DNA of 64,000 bases from Saccharomyces uvarum (Eukaryota > Ascomycota > Saccharomycetes > Saccharomycetales > Saccharomycetaceae). Below, in pieces: positions 10,232 through 20,419 of the stretch. The notes below the pieces were generated by a model, which saw only the letters and a program-made list of their open reading frames with translations, was not told the DNA's origin and did no database searches. Both the position numbers and the translations under genes were made by a program. Within the stretch, counting starts at the first letter, position 1. Each line of letters begins with the position of its first letter. The stretch covers positions 62,001 to 126,000 of the forward strand of contig OX365938.1 in NCBI GenBank assembly GCA_947243795.1, written 5' to 3'.

Positions 10232-10315
10232 GGAGGGTTGGCCGAGTGGTCTAAGGCGGCAGACTTAAGATCTGTTGGACGGTTGTCCGCGCGAGTTCGA
10301 ACCTCGCATCCTTCA
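10232..10315 (+). tRNA. tL(UAA)K: tRNA-Leu (anticodon UAA)
   Basis: This 84-nt class II tRNA has a long variable arm. The acceptor stem pairs GGAGGGT with ATCCTTC (two G-T wobbles), with discriminator A. The anticodon loop reads ACTTAAGAT with anticodon TAA. The variable arm is TGGACGGTTGTCC and the T arm is GAGTTCGAACCTC. No intron is present. T-rich sequence at 10317-10323 is the expected terminator. Confidence 0.97.
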
Positions 10316-10734
10316 TTATTTTTTGACCTTCGACTTATTATTCCAGTTTAAAATGTGCCGGGAATGCGAAAGGCAGCAATCAGTTGTTGCATCAAACGAA
10401 AATCTGCATCCCCCTCCCCTATTACCGAGTGGTTTCCCCCCACTCTTAGTTTTTTTTTTTATTATTCACCTTTTGTGTTTGAGAAAAAGTAGGAGTATTA
10501 TCAAACGGAAATAAGGAGGAACCGGGCTGGTTACTACTTGAAAAAATAAAAAAATAAAAAAAAGCTGTCTCAGTGTTGTTTCAAAAGTGGCACTGACACA
10601 ATATTTATAGGCGTTGACAGCTTATTGTTTAGAGTACAGTTCGATCTCGGAGTGAATAGACTAAAGGAAGCTTCTTTCTTATTACTTGCCTACCACACCA
10701 ACCTTCAATATAAGAATTCACAAAAAGAAAAGAA
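10316..10734. other. tRNA-Leu to HYM1 intergenic region
   Basis: The stretch contains A and T tracts (10449-10460 and 10543-10563) typical of yeast promoters upstream of HYM1. No specific factor site was recognised. Confidence 0.35.
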
Positions 10735-11925
10735 ATGTTTAAGAAATACAAGAACCAAGACTTGGATATGGCATTCTGGTGGAAGAAAAACCCCAAAACT
10801 CCTTCCGATTATGCCAGGTTAATAATCGAACAACTTAACAAATTCAGCTCTCCATCATTGACCCAGGATAATAAAAGAAAGGTGCAAGAAGAATGTACCA
10901 AATATTTAATCGGCACTAAGCATTTTATCGTCGGTGATACGGATCCTCACCCAACACCAGAGGCTATCGATGAACTTTATACGGCCATACATCGTGCCGA
11001 TGTATTCCACGAGCTATTACTACATTTTGTGGACCTGGAATTTGAGGCGAGAAGGGAATGTATGCTCATTTTTTCTATTTGTTTGGGGTACTCCAAAGAC
11101 AATAAATTCGTTACAGTGGACTATTTAGTCTCACAACCAAAAACCATTTCTTTAATGTTAAGAACAGCAGAAGTCGCCTTACAGCAAAAGGGGTGTCAAG
11201 ATATTTTTTTAACGGTGGGGAATATGATAATTGAATGCATTAAATATGAACAGCTTTGTAGAATCATACTGAAGGACCCCCAGCTATGGAAGTTCTTCGA
11301 GTTTGCGAAGTTGGGTAACTTCGAAATTAGTACGGAATCTCTACAAATCTTAAGCGCTGCATTCACTACACATCCCAAATTGGTCTCTAAGGAGTTTTTT
11401 TGTAACGAGAATAACATTGTCAGATTTATCAAATGTATTAACAAACTTATGGCTCACGGGAGTTACGTGACCAAAAGACAAAGCACCAAGTTGCTGGCCT
11501 CATTAATCGTCATAAGGTCTAACAACTCATTGATGAATATATATATCAATTCTCCTGAAAATCTAAAGCTTATAATGACTTTAATGACTGACAAATCTAA
11601 AAATTTACAGCTGGAAGCCTTCAACGTGTTCAAAGTAATGGTAGCGAATCCAAGGAAATCCAAACCTGTTTTTGATATCCTTGTTAAAAACAGAGATAAA
11701 CTATTAACATATTTCCAAACTTTTGGCTTAGATTCTCAAGATTCTACTTTCCTTGATGAGAGGGAATTTATTATTCAAGAAATTGATTCCTTACCGCGCA
11801 TAATTTCATCGACGACAGACAATACTAATAACAATGTATCTTCAAACAATCTGAACTCGCCATCTTCAGTAATAAACAATCAATCGTCGCTCTTGACTCA
11901 TTCAACAACGCCTGATTCAAGATAA
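10735..11925 (+). CDS. HYM1: Mo25-like RAM network scaffold Hym1
   Basis: This 396-residue Mo25 family protein is a component of the RAM network (with Kic1, Cbk1, Mob2, Tao3 and Sog2), which controls Ace2, daughter-specific transcription, cell separation and polarised growth. It starts MFKKYKNQDLDMAFWWKKNP, the typical Mo25 N-terminal signature. An all-helical armadillo/HEAT-like fold covers about residues 20-345. The tail from about 355 is Asn/Ser-rich and has diverged. Length is close to the 399 residues of S. cerevisiae. It converges with PXA2. Ace2 is an activator of ASH1-type daughter genes, and ASH1 lies further along this window. Confidence 0.96.
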   Translation: MFKKYKNQDLDMAFWWKKNPKTPSDYARLIIEQLNKFSSPSLTQDNKRKVQEECTKYLIGTKHFIVGDTDPHPTPEAIDELYTAIHRADVFHELLLHFVDLEFEARRECMLIFSICLGYSKDNKFVTVDYLVSQPKTISLMLRTAEVALQQKGCQDIFLTVGNMIIECIKYEQLCRIILKDPQLWKFFEFAKLGNFEISTESLQILSAAFTTHPKLVSKEFFCNENNIVRFIKCINKLMAHGSYVTKRQSTKLLASLIVIRSNNSLMNIYINSPENLKLIMTLMTDKSKNLQLEAFNVFKVMVANPRKSKPVFDILVKNRDKLLTYFQTFGLDSQDSTFLDEREFIIQEIDSLPRIISSTTDNTNNNVSSNNLNSPSSVINNQSSLLTHSTTPDSR

Positions 11926-12233
11926 CGATTAGAAATTATTGGTTCACTTTATAAAAAATGGAAAGAAAAAGTCGTTTGATAAAAAATCACAATTATTCAA
12001 AAGTAAATTTATATACAGGGAGTTTTTATTCGCATTAAAAGGGAAAATCGTACTCATATATACGCTATATATATGAAATATACAAATGGAGGGGCAATAA
12101 AGGAAATACACTGAACGGTACAGAGGAATGGGTCAATTGTCCTATTTACGAGTGCTATTCCCAAGATATTAAATCGTAAAAAATACTTATTTATCCAATT
12201 TATACAACTATAATAGTTTTTCTGTTACATATA
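11926..12233. other. HYM1-PXA2 convergent 3' interval
   Basis: This AT-rich convergent interval must contain the 3' ends of both genes. TATATA-rich patches occur near 12055-12075. No gene was seen. Confidence 0.4.
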
Positions 12234-14795
12234 CTATTTTTCATTTCCTGGTTCCGTTTTAGATTTTCCATTCTTAATCTTGCTTTTGTTATTTCTTAAT
12301 AAATTCGATGATGCTGTTGATGATGGTTTCGAAAATAGCGGTAGCCTTTTACTAGGCTCTTTCCCTATGGATGGTGTGATAAGGTGTTTGTCTTTGTTTG
12401 AGTCCAATAATGCGTTGGATTTGGATGTTTTTGGATCTTCAGTTTTTCCGAAAAGGTTTAAGTTGGTCTCTGACTTACGGATAATGTTTGATTCTTTGGC
12501 AATAGTCAAATCTTTCAATTTCCTCTCCCATAGCGGTACTTGCTGGTCCAATATGGCATTTAATTCAAGTAGTTTTTCCTCATTTCCCAATCTTTCTTTT
12601 GGGTTGAAGGGACCAAATTGATATCCACCTTTACCGTCAAATTTTAAAAGATAATTATGGAAATGCCATAAACTAGTTCTATGACAAACGGATATTAATG
12701 AAATACCAAACTTTTGGGCATTTTCGTACATTTGTTGCTCCATTTCCGGTGGCACTGCTGATGTACATTCATCAAGGACAGCAAATTTAGGTTTATGATA
12801 ATACATTCTCGCCATGGCTAACCTTTGTTGAACGCCGACTGTTAATTCCTCGGACCAGTTTCTTACTATACTAAATGCATCACGAATCTCGATACTACAT
12901 GGCGATTGATTCCCCTCTGATGGCGGTTGTTGTATGCCATTTTTAGAAGTTCTTTGCGCTAAAACAAGTGACATGTTCTCCGTAACTAAATCTTCCAAAT
13001 CCAATAACTGCAAAATTTTTATTAAGTCTGCATCACCTAAGCTGTAATCATTGTGATACTTTTCTTCAAATTGATCAATCGTGTCTGGGTAAATAATCTG
13101 TTCTCTAAAAGTTGACCTATTCCCCATATATGGCCTTTGAGGCAAATAAAAGATTGCACAGTCTTTACCCACAGTTCTACGGGGCATTATTAATTTGGAT
13201 TGATGATTTTTATTGGCGCTCGCCCTCACTGGCCATAATCCACCAAGAATACGGAATAATGATGATTTACCGCAACCATTAGGTCCAATAATTAACAGAT
13301 GGTTTCCATGCTCCAAGTCAAAACTTAGTTCCGGAACTAAGACTTGATTTGTAGGAGTTATCAACGGAATGTTTTCGAATTTTATTTTTGAATCATCATA
13401 TTCCACTATATACCCTTCATTATTCGACTCATCGCCATCACCTTTATTAGCATCCAATAGGTCATTGAACTTATTTAGCCGTAACCTGATGCCACGTAAT
13501 TGTTGAATATTTCTCTTTAATTCTACAAACCTTCCGATGGAACTAGACGCAGTAACTAATAACCTCCTATTCGTAATGAAATCGGCCGTCATATCATTCT
13601 TGGGCTCCTTAAGTTCCAAAGCGTCTTCACTTGGTGGATCTTTAAAGAATATTGGAATTGAACATAACACCAAACCAGCTGCGCCCCAAGTATATTTGAT
13701 GACAAAAGAAGTAGCAACGTCGTAAATAGCTCTTGCCTTAATTTCTCTATTTAAAAATAGTACCAAACGGTAAAATGAATAATCAACGTTGGCTAATTCT
13801 CTCTTCTGCCCTCTTAGCAATGCGATTTCTTCATTGCTAGAATGCAGATTTGAGTGTAAAGATCTAAACCAACTTTCCAAAGACGAACTTACCATTGTAA
13901 GCCTTGTAAAATTTGGTTGAATTAACTTTAGCAAAGAATTGGAAGCGTACACGATCAGGCCCAGTGCCAGCGTACCTTCACCCATAACACTAGTATTCGA
14001 TGTTAATAATTTGAATGAGCAAAGGATCAGGTCCAGCATTGGCTTCAGTAGTTGATTTAGTAGTAACGATGAATTCATCGAAAACGTGTAAATGTCCCTT
14101 GTTAAATTATCTTGTATTTCAGATACAGATTCAGCAGAAGCCACGGAATAGAACGTATGATGATTAGAGAGGTATTTTGATAACAAAAAATCCGAGACTT
14201 TCCTATTAATAGTGACGGAGCACAACTTGGTTGTATAGCTAATCAAAGAATTGATAAAACTAGCGGGAATCCCAAGAATCATCCATTTCCCCAGTAAAAT
14301 CTTTGCGAAGTTTGCGTATTGGGCTCTTACTAAGGTGGAAACTAACTGACCATCCAAAGTAGCCACGCGGAGGGACAACAACGTCCTGATATTCAAAAGA
14401 ATAGCCTGGGTGATAAATAAACCAAGACATTTCCTATCATGTAGCAAAAGTTTGAACAGAAAATCTACCTTTCCCGGCTGTCGTCCTTCTTTATACTTAC
14501 TTACACTTTCTTTGTCGACGGCTATTGTTCCATTCACTGAATCAGTGCTATGTTTCGAAACTATCGTCAACTCTTTATTGTCATCGTCCTCTTCTTCTTC
14601 ATCTAGTTCTGCTCCTTTTTCTTCCCCACTCTTTTCACTCTCTGAATCCGTCGACCGAGTATCCTTTTTACTGTTTTTATTATTGCTGGAGCTTGAATTT
14701 GAGTTGTAAAGCGTCGCTAACAACAATATGATGTATGAAGAACGCAGTAGATTTACTCTATGTTTCTGATAAAAAATAGATGCTGTTGAAGACAT
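12234..14795 (-). CDS. PXA2: Peroxisomal ABC half-transporter Pxa2
   Basis: This 853-residue ALD-family half transporter pairs with Pxa1 to import long-chain acyl-CoA into peroxisomes for beta-oxidation. The N-terminal region (about 1-110) has one hydrophobic stretch followed by an acidic, low-complexity segment. The transmembrane domain spans about 115-430. The nucleotide-binding domain spans about 470-735, with Walker [10 protein letters not shown] near 504-512, a degenerate signature in [16 protein letters not shown] near 646-660 and Walker [11 protein letters not shown] near 667. Length is the same as in S. cerevisiae. The C-terminus is polar, serine-rich and divergent. Confidence 0.97.
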   Translation of the reverse strand: MSSTASIFYQKHRVNLLRSSYIILLLATLYNSNSSSSNNKNSKKDTRSTDSESEKSGEEKGAELDEEEEDDDNKELTIVSKHSTDSVNGTIAVDKESVSKYKEGRQPGKVDFLFKLLLHDRKCLGLFITQAILLNIRTLLSLRVATLDGQLVSTLVRAQYANFAKILLGKWMILGIPASFINSLISYTTKLCSVTINRKVSDFLLSKYLSNHHTFYSVASAESVSEIQDNLTRDIYTFSMNSSLLLNQLLKPMLDLILCSFKLLTSNTSVMGEGTLALGLIVYASNSLLKLIQPNFTRLTMVSSSLESWFRSLHSNLHSSNEEIALLRGQKRELANVDYSFYRLVLFLNREIKARAIYDVATSFVIKYTWGAAGLVLCSIPIFFKDPPSEDALELKEPKNDMTADFITNRRLLVTASSSIGRFVELKRNIQQLRGIRLRLNKFNDLLDANKGDGDESNNEGYIVEYDDSKIKFENIPLITPTNQVLVPELSFDLEHGNHLLIIGPNGCGKSSLFRILGGLWPVRASANKNHQSKLIMPRRTVGKDCAIFYLPQRPYMGNRSTFREQIIYPDTIDQFEEKYHNDYSLGDADLIKILQLLDLEDLVTENMSLVLAQRTSKNGIQQPPSEGNQSPCSIEIRDAFSIVRNWSEELTVGVQQRLAMARMYYHKPKFAVLDECTSAVPPEMEQQMYENAQKFGISLISVCHRTSLWHFHNYLLKFDGKGGYQFGPFNPKERLGNEEKLLELNAILDQQVPLWERKLKDLTIAKESNIIRKSETNLNLFGKTEDPKTSKSNALLDSNKDKHLITPSIGKEPSKRLPLFSKPSSTASSNLLRNNKSKIKNGKSKTEPGNEK

Positions 14796-15287
14796 TTGTA
14801 TATTCTTCGTTAATCGCTTGCAATCGTATTTCTAAATTTTCTGGTCCTTTCTCATTTTCTTGGAACAGACAAGAGAAATCACTTACAATACGGGGGAAAC
14901 AACTTATACGTACATTTGAATAAGATTACATTTAAATAGAAGATTGGCGTTGATCGAGCCATAAGCCATTATCATCCTGGGATTTGATTTACTCCACATT
15001 TCTTTGCCGCCCTTAAATCTCTCCGAGGGTAATGAGAAACAGACGGTGATAGCGATAATTAACGCCGAAGGTATATATATATACCAAAACAAAAGGGAAA
15101 ACAAGAGTGTAGTTAAAAACACATGAAAACACTTCAGTGAGCATTAGTACTTTTTTTTGATTATATTAAGCTATTTAAAAGAATACTGAACATGACATAC
15201 ATATTATAGTCTTTGTATAGGGGAAATTAGAAAGGCTTGAAAACGTTAATTGGACTTGAAAAAAAAAATGAATAAAGAATATTTAAA
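14796..15287. other. PXA2 upstream and FAT3 3' region
   Basis: It holds the PXA2 promoter. I looked for an oleate response element (CGG-N15-18-CCG, Oaf1/Pip2) and did not find a full match. A TATATATATA tract lies at 15072-15081. No gene is supported. Confidence 0.4.
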
Positions 15288-17546
15288 TTAAGTTATCACT
15301 CGCTGGTTATTGGCACCCGTTGTTGATTCATTGGGGACGTTCGGAACCAGGCCTGCGTGATGTAGTTCCTCTTCATCGCTTGTACTTCTTATGGCGTCAG
15401 TGTTGTTTGCAGAGCTGCTACCGTCAATTGCAGTAACTTCGTTGCGATTGGCATTCTTTTCAACGTCACTATCGTCATTGTCCAGATTTTTGCCGGCAGC
15501 AACAGTGGCAGCTGGGAGGGCAGCGCCATCTCCATACACGTAGGTTTCGCCATTTTTGTCTAGCGTGGCTCTGGATACGTAACGACCACTTATCCTGTTC
15601 CTCCACCACGTGCAAATCATCAATACAGCAGCGATAACGGACAATGCAAAGGCTGTCCATGTCAACCCCATATAAGCCGAACCAGCTGTGAATACAACAC
15701 CAAATTTATCATCAGCAGTACCACTTTTTATGATGTCGATCATAACGGCAATGATAGTAGCTCCCAACCCCGTAAATAAACCAACGCAGACGTATAGGGC
15801 TACGGTGATGAGCCATAATGGTTGTCTAATCATATACCCGTTAAAATACAGTAATATGGTGAAGACGATGGTAGAGAAAGCGAAGACGATTGCCAATAGG
15901 TTCATAGCCAGAACGGACTTCACAGCCGGCACGTACTGGTGCTCCCTGCGTAGCAATTTCCCTTGCAAGTATAGATCGTCGGCGGTAATATTCAGAGCAT
16001 TCAAATAAGGCTGGAAATCCGAGGCAATCAATGCGTTGTAGATAATCGACCTGAAGTCCAAGTTTTGCACAGCATGTGCGGAGCTGCAATCAAGGATTTT
16101 GTTTTCCAGATTGGCATGACACAGTGTGAAGATGGATAGACGGAAGTAAACCGGAATCTTTAAGTACTCCAAGATATTCGGCGTGAAAGTCCTTAATTCC
16201 GTGGAGGAGATGGGTTCAACAGACTTGGCTTCCGCTAATATTTTCAAAATGGGCAAGAACGTCTGAGGGTTTTCTTGAGCCCATGACGTTAGCGTCACCA
16301 AGGATGAAAATGTAGTTTTCGGGTCACTGGATGCACCTAGAAGATTAAACAGATATGGGATGTACTGTGTAGTGCTCGAATTGCCCGATAGATCGGATTG
16401 CAATTCGGACAGGATGGTCAACGTCTCGCTGGTGTTACTAGAGGAGCTTATCACGTCATCCAACCCGACGAGTTGCTGAGTGGATTGGGTGGTATTCGTC
16501 ACAGCGGCCAGGGATTGTACCGAGGTGGTCACCATGGTGGAATTGCTCGAGCTATCCATTAGCTGGGTCAAGGCGGCAAAGGCTGTCTTAGCCGACGATG
16601 ACTGCGTAACGTTTTTTTCCAGCAAGTCAGTCAAGGTGCTCAAGGTCTGGTTCGTGGACGTTGTGTCGTTTAGCAGCACTTGTACTGCGTTAAAGGCATC
16701 TGCGTCAGCCGCGGGCACTAGCTGTTGCAAAGAGCTGAAGGTGCTGTTCAGGGAACCGCCGTCCGAGATTGTATTTTGTAGTTGGGTTAAAAGCGTTTGC
16801 GCCAGCGAGGAGGGGATGGTAGTGTTCATCAAGCTGGCCAAGGCCGTCATTGTAGCGGTTTTGTTCGTGGACAGTGCGAATAGCTTGAAAACAGGCAGCA
16901 ATTGCGCCTTTTCAGCCATTGTCAGATTGTTCAGAGTGAGCAAAGCGTCTGTCGAGTTTTGAGGGTTGTTCGAATCCTGCAGCAAGTCCAGGACCAAAGA
17001 GGTGGAGTCGCTTGAAGAGTTCGAGCTGCCCGAAGACAGCGACGCGGAAACCAACATGGACAAGCCATCCAAGGTTTCAGTGGAGTTGCTCGAGTACTTC
17101 AGCAACCCGTTGATTTCCGCCAACTGCTTGGTGCTGGAGGCGGGGTTGCCGCTGATGGCTAAGGGAGCCAACTCGGTCAATGACTCGATAGTCACCGTGG
17201 TGTTTTCAGCGTTGGACAGCAGCGTCAACAGCGGTGTCAGAGCCGGCGTGTCGGCAATATTTTTCATCGCGCCAAAAATCGCATCCAAAGAGCTGTTCGG
17301 AGCGGTCAAGGCGGAGCCCAGTATGGTCAAGATGGGGCCGATCTGCGGGATCACTTTGCTCACGTTGATGTGTCTGATATCGGCCTCGCCGATGTATATA
17401 TTGGTTAAGGGCTTGTAGTCTGAGGTGGAGCCTGCTGTAGCGACAATAATCAGTATTAGTATGGTGAACATAAAAAGTATGCACACGGACAGTATCGTCC
17501 AAATGGACCCCTTCGATAGGGGGGTGCGGTAGTGTCCAAACTTCAT
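15288..17546 (-). CDS. FAT3: SUR7/PalI-like membrane protein Fat3 with repeat ectodomain
   Basis: Orthologue of YKL187C/FAT3, reported in S. cerevisiae as needed for normal fatty acid uptake, with YLR413W (INA1) as paralogue; the molecular role is unclear. The 752-residue protein has one N-terminal membrane segment (about 15-37). A very large extracytoplasmic region (about 40-540) follows, then three membrane segments (about 541-565, 575-603 and 628-646) and a polar cytoplasmic tail. This four-pass topology is SUR7/PalI-like. The ectodomain is built of degenerate repeats: a sequon such as SNSTETL, ENTTVTI, QNSTDAL or SNTSETL followed by paired leucines. Two cysteines (near TLCHAN and LDCSS) precede the membrane bundle. 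Overlapping plus-strand ORFs are shadows of the biased codons. Confidence 0.93.
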   Translation of the reverse strand: MKFGHYRTPLSKGSIWTILSVCILFMFTILILIIVATAGSTSDYKPLTNIYIGEADIRHINVSKVIPQIGPILTILGSALTAPNSSLDAIFGAMKNIADTPALTPLLTLLSNAENTTVTIESLTELAPLAISGNPASSTKQLAEINGLLKYSSNSTETLDGLSMLVSASLSSGSSNSSSDSTSLVLDLLQDSNNPQNSTDALLTLNNLTMAEKAQLLPVFKLFALSTNKTATMTALASLMNTTIPSSLAQTLLTQLQNTISDGGSLNSTFSSLQQLVPAADADAFNAVQVLLNDTTSTNQTLSTLTDLLEKNVTQSSSAKTAFAALTQLMDSSSNSTMVTTSVQSLAAVTNTTQSTQQLVGLDDVISSSSNTSETLTILSELQSDLSGNSSTTQYIPYLFNLLGASSDPKTTFSSLVTLTSWAQENPQTFLPILKILAEAKSVEPISSTELRTFTPNILEYLKIPVYFRLSIFTLCHANLENKILDCSSAHAVQNLDFRSIIYNALIASDFQPYLNALNITADDLYLQGKLLRREHQYVPAVKSVLAMNLLAIVFAFSTIVFTILLYFNGYMIRQPLWLITVALYVCVGLFTGLGATIIAVMIDIIKSGTADDKFGVVFTAGSAYMGLTWTAFALSVIAAVLMICTWWRNRISGRYVSRATLDKNGETYVYGDGAALPAATVAAGKNLDNDDSDVEKNANRNEVTAIDGSSSANNTDAIRSTSDEEELHHAGLVPNVPNESTTGANNQRVIT

Positions 17547-18606
17547 GTTTTACTTTTCTGAGGGCACTGTAAAGTTTTTTCACTGGAGCAAGCAGCAGCA
17601 CCAATACATATTTTTTTACGAGCTGGCTTATATACAAACGCGACAACTATCCTTACTAAGAGTTGGGGTTTTTGGCCAGAAAGTACGTCGAAGACATCGG
17701 GTATAGCACGGAAAATGCCAATAACTCGATAGGCCCTACTACAACTTCTTTGCCGCAGCCTTCTAGAAGTGCCGCCCTTACAACGAAATCCCCACCACCC
17801 CAGCAATTGAAGTGGCAAATCGCACAATTTCACTGATTCCGAGCCGTATTCGTCCTATTCGGCTCGGAATGGGATGTGTTTGCACTACTGAGTTTGCGCT
17901 CTTCTCGAGTCTGTTTCTTGGCCATGGCACGGCGCAATCGACCCGTCGCTCCGAGCGATGTTTCACAGGACCCGCAAATAAGGTTTTCGTGCCCCCCTTT
18001 TTAAGCGCGGGGTAAACTCAACAAAATGTGCCAGGGAGTCAAGACAAGGAAGGCCAAGCCAATGTAGAGCAGAGCGTGCGATGATTATCATCCCCTCTGC
18101 TCCAACCAAACCGGCAGCTCCAGCCCCGTGGACGAATCTGCCGGTCAACTTGATCGTTTTCAGTATATAAGTATATGAGTAGAGACGGTGATGGATTGGT
18201 GAATATGTGTTCTCCAGGGACTTCGGTGTTCCTTTCTATAGCTCTATCGTTTTCCGGTTTTTCGGTTTCGGTTTTTCGTTTTAAGCTTTGGTGCCAGGCC
18301 CTTACTCCAATGTTTGCTTCCCTTTTTTTTTCTTCATGCAGGGCGAGGCCATGGTGGTGTGTAAGCGCCCATGCTTCTACGAATGCGTGACACCTCTCCT
18401 CATAGCTACGGTCCGGCCGGTCCCATCCAGCCGTTCCGATGGCACAGCGGAGACTACGGTGGCGTCATAATGCTGTCACTTGCAAGAAGGATGGAAAAAG
18501 AAAGACTGTGCGGAGTTGGGGTGATCCATTTTCCGTTTTTTATGTATGTCTATTATCTATTGCTGGCTTGTATATATCGTTTTTTTTCTTGTGAATTGGG
18601 CGGCTT
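17547..18606. other. FAT3 upstream / MTR2 3' interval
   Basis: No gene is supported in this 1.06-kb interval. It is relatively GC-rich for an intergenic region. It contains an 11-bp inverted repeat at 17836-17870 about 290 bp upstream of FAT3, and a cluster of CCG/CGG triplets at 18410-18465. Short ORFs here are overlapping and unsupported. It must hold the FAT3 promoter and the MTR2 3' end. Confidence 0.5.
17836..17870. repeat. 11-bp perfect inverted repeat
   Basis: ATTCCGAGCCG at 17836-17846 is repeated in inverted orientation as CGGCTCGGAAT at 17860-17870, with a 13-nt spacer. The inner ends give CCG-N13-CGG, an everted arrangement of zinc-cluster half sites. The regulator is unknown. Confidence 0.9.
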
Positions 18607-19170
18607 TCATTGAATTCTCAGCAGAGAGTCATCGGGTTTATAGACCATGTTGTAATTAAACCCCGATATCACGCCGTTGAAGTCGTTTCTGAATATACGG
18701 TCGTCGATGATAAGTTGAAGAGAAAGACCGAAATATGGGCCCCATAAAGGCCTTGCCTTATTCATATCGTTGAGGCGGTTTCCGGTTCCGTTTCCGCTGG
18801 TGTTGGGCTGAATGGGGACTGTCGCGTCTTGTCCCATCTTGTCTTTTCCGCTTTCGTCGAACCTGACTTTGCAGTTGACGTTGCATATCAACGTCCCGGA
18901 CCCTGGGATAACGTGGTAGTCTATGCCGGTTAGCGCGTGCTGTGTTTGGACCACCTGAGTTTGCCACATTTGTAAGAAAATGGCGGCTTGCGCAAAGGGC
19001 GTCGCATTGAGTATTATTCTGCAGTTATTTGGGTTGAAGAGCTGTACGAATTGGGCCATCTTGTTTGGGTCTGGGTCATCCAGATGTGCCAATATCTTCT
19101 TGGTGAACGTGGACGCTATCTGCGCTTGGTTCGCATCGTTCATTACCATAGCGTTGCTGTTGGTATTCAT
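18607..19170 (-). CDS. MTR2: mRNA export factor Mtr2
   Basis: This NTF2-like partner (p15 equivalent) of Mex67 forms the main mRNA export receptor and also helps export the 60S subunit. From the ATG at 19170 the protein has 187 residues and begins MNTNSNAMVMNDANQ, as in the S. cerevisiae protein. The NTF2-like fold extends to the end, including PLWGPYFG and the terminal YKPDDSLLRIQ. The frame stays open 17 codons upstream to a GTG without an ATG, so the longer version is unlikely. S. cerevisiae MTR2 is reported to be spliced in its 5' region; I could not identify consensus splice signals upstream here. Confidence 0.94.
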   Translation of the reverse strand: MNTNSNAMVMNDANQAQIASTFTKKILAHLDDPDPNKMAQFVQLFNPNNCRIILNATPFAQAAIFLQMWQTQVVQTQHALTGIDYHVIPGSGTLICNVNCKVRFDESGKDKMGQDATVPIQPNTSGNGTGNRLNDMNKARPLWGPYFGLSLQLIIDDRIFRNDFNGVISGFNYNMVYKPDDSLLRIQ

Positions 19171-19795
19171 GTTGTTGTTGTTGTTGGTATTCTTCTTCTT
19201 GTTCAGCAGCCGTCCCGCCACGATTTTGGTTCTATGGGGCTAAGCATATAACGGTCTACTGTCTCAATGTACATGCTATATACGATTCAGCTTTCTTTTT
19301 TCACTTTTTTTTTTCCAGTACCGTCCAGAAATATCATTCTGTACGGGAAAGTCTGGAGTAAACGTCTGTATGAACTCTGGCAAGGATGCCCATCGAAAAC
19401 AATGTGTACTGTAACAAGAGGTTTGCGTTTAGTGGGTTCGCGATTTGATCTTGGATTGAAGGTTTTTTGACTGATCCTGCAGTCCACGCAACGAACCAGG
19501 CCAAATAAAAAAAAATGGAGACTGCAAGTCGATAAGCATGATAGCGCAGGCTCTGTTTTTGATCCGCCCCTAACTAGTAAGGGTTCCAGATCATACTGTC
19601 AGCCAGGCGGCCGCCTCTTGTATCGTACAAACGCCAGGCGTTTCCGCTATTGTATATCCTTTTAATTAGCGTTCTTATTCAGCCATCTCGGAATCGGCCC
19701 CCCATTTGGTCACCATGCTCCTTTTCGATGGCGAAGTCCTTTTATCCTCCGCCATCTTATTTACCGTGCGGTGCGCCGTTTTCTGAGACGCCGCT

Positions 19796-19803
19796 AACCA
19801 GCC
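19796..19803 (+). promoter_or_regulatory. Swi5/Ace2-type site, distal
   Basis: AACCAGCC matches the RRCCAGC core bound by the paralogous zinc-finger activators Swi5 and Ace2. It lies about 620 bp upstream of the ASH1 start. ASH1 is a known Swi5/Ace2 target in S. cerevisiae. Confidence 0.5.
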
Positions 19804-19972
19804 AAAAAAATGGTTGCCTTTTCTTACCCAAAAGAGATCAGTTTATCTGATTACTTTCCCCTTTTAGGATATGTGCGCCAAGCGAACATCTGATTTCGAG
19901 GTTGTGTCTCTAATTGTGGAAATGCCATTTTATTTTTGAATTTTTGATTGATCATTTTCCTTACATGGACCA

Positions 19973-19980
19973 AACCAGCA
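19973..19980 (+). promoter_or_regulatory. Swi5/Ace2-type site, proximal
   Basis: AACCAGCA is in the same orientation as the distal site, 177 bp closer to ASH1 and about 440 bp upstream of its ATG. Confidence 0.5.
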
Positions 19981-20419
19981 GTATAGATCATGATCAAACA
20001 GTTTTTTACATAGCATTGATATATAATAGTAAAGCATTCCTAATATGCATGATCTGAACATGGAATTCCACATACCTCGAAGAAATACAAAAGAAACTTT
20101 CATTCATTCATTCACGCAGAAATAGCATTTCAATTATTATAAGAACTAAACAAGTCAGATAAGACAGCAAAACACCTTTTAAAGAAATAGTACATTCCTT
20201 CATCAACTTTAAGAGTCCAGTTTTTTCTTTTCCGAAACAAAATACCAAAAAAATCCATATACTCAGCTTCCCAACAACCATTGGTTCCTGCTTAAGATAA
20301 AAGGGAAAAAAACAAACTTCCAATCTTCATTTTGTCGCGTTCATTCTTATTGCTTCAATATAATCCATTCTTTACTATTGCTTGACATCATTTCCCTGAA
20401 CAAAAAGCAACAAAAAAAA

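Larger units (their letters stand above)
19171..20419. promoter_or_regulatory. MTR2-ASH1 divergent regulatory region
   Basis: No credible ORF occurs in 1.25 kb. Its length fits the long, complex ASH1 promoter. Two Swi5/Ace2-type motifs are present (AACCAGCC at 19796-19803, AACCAGCA at 19973-19980). Two perfect palindromes lie at 19605-19616 and 19629-19643. Poly-A/T tracts occur at 19300-19315 and 20411-20419, the latter abutting the ASH1 ATG. Confidence 0.55.

Noticed and set aside
14796-15287. Oleate response element for PXA2
   Set aside because: CGG and CCG triplets occur, but none has the orientation and spacing of an Oaf1/Pip2 site.
16480-17418. Long plus-strand open frame antisense to FAT3 (160 and 150 codons, separated by one stop)
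   Set aside because: It mirrors the repetitive codons of the FAT3 ectodomain; FAT3 itself has clear membrane topology and an orthologue.
18980-19251. Two overlapping 87-codon plus-strand ORFs over the MTR2 start
   Set aside because: Antisense to MTR2 N-terminal asparagine codons; no start context or family.
19171-19560. 5' intron of MTR2
   Set aside because: Reported for S. cerevisiae, but no GTATGT, TACTAAC or close variant pair could be found upstream here.
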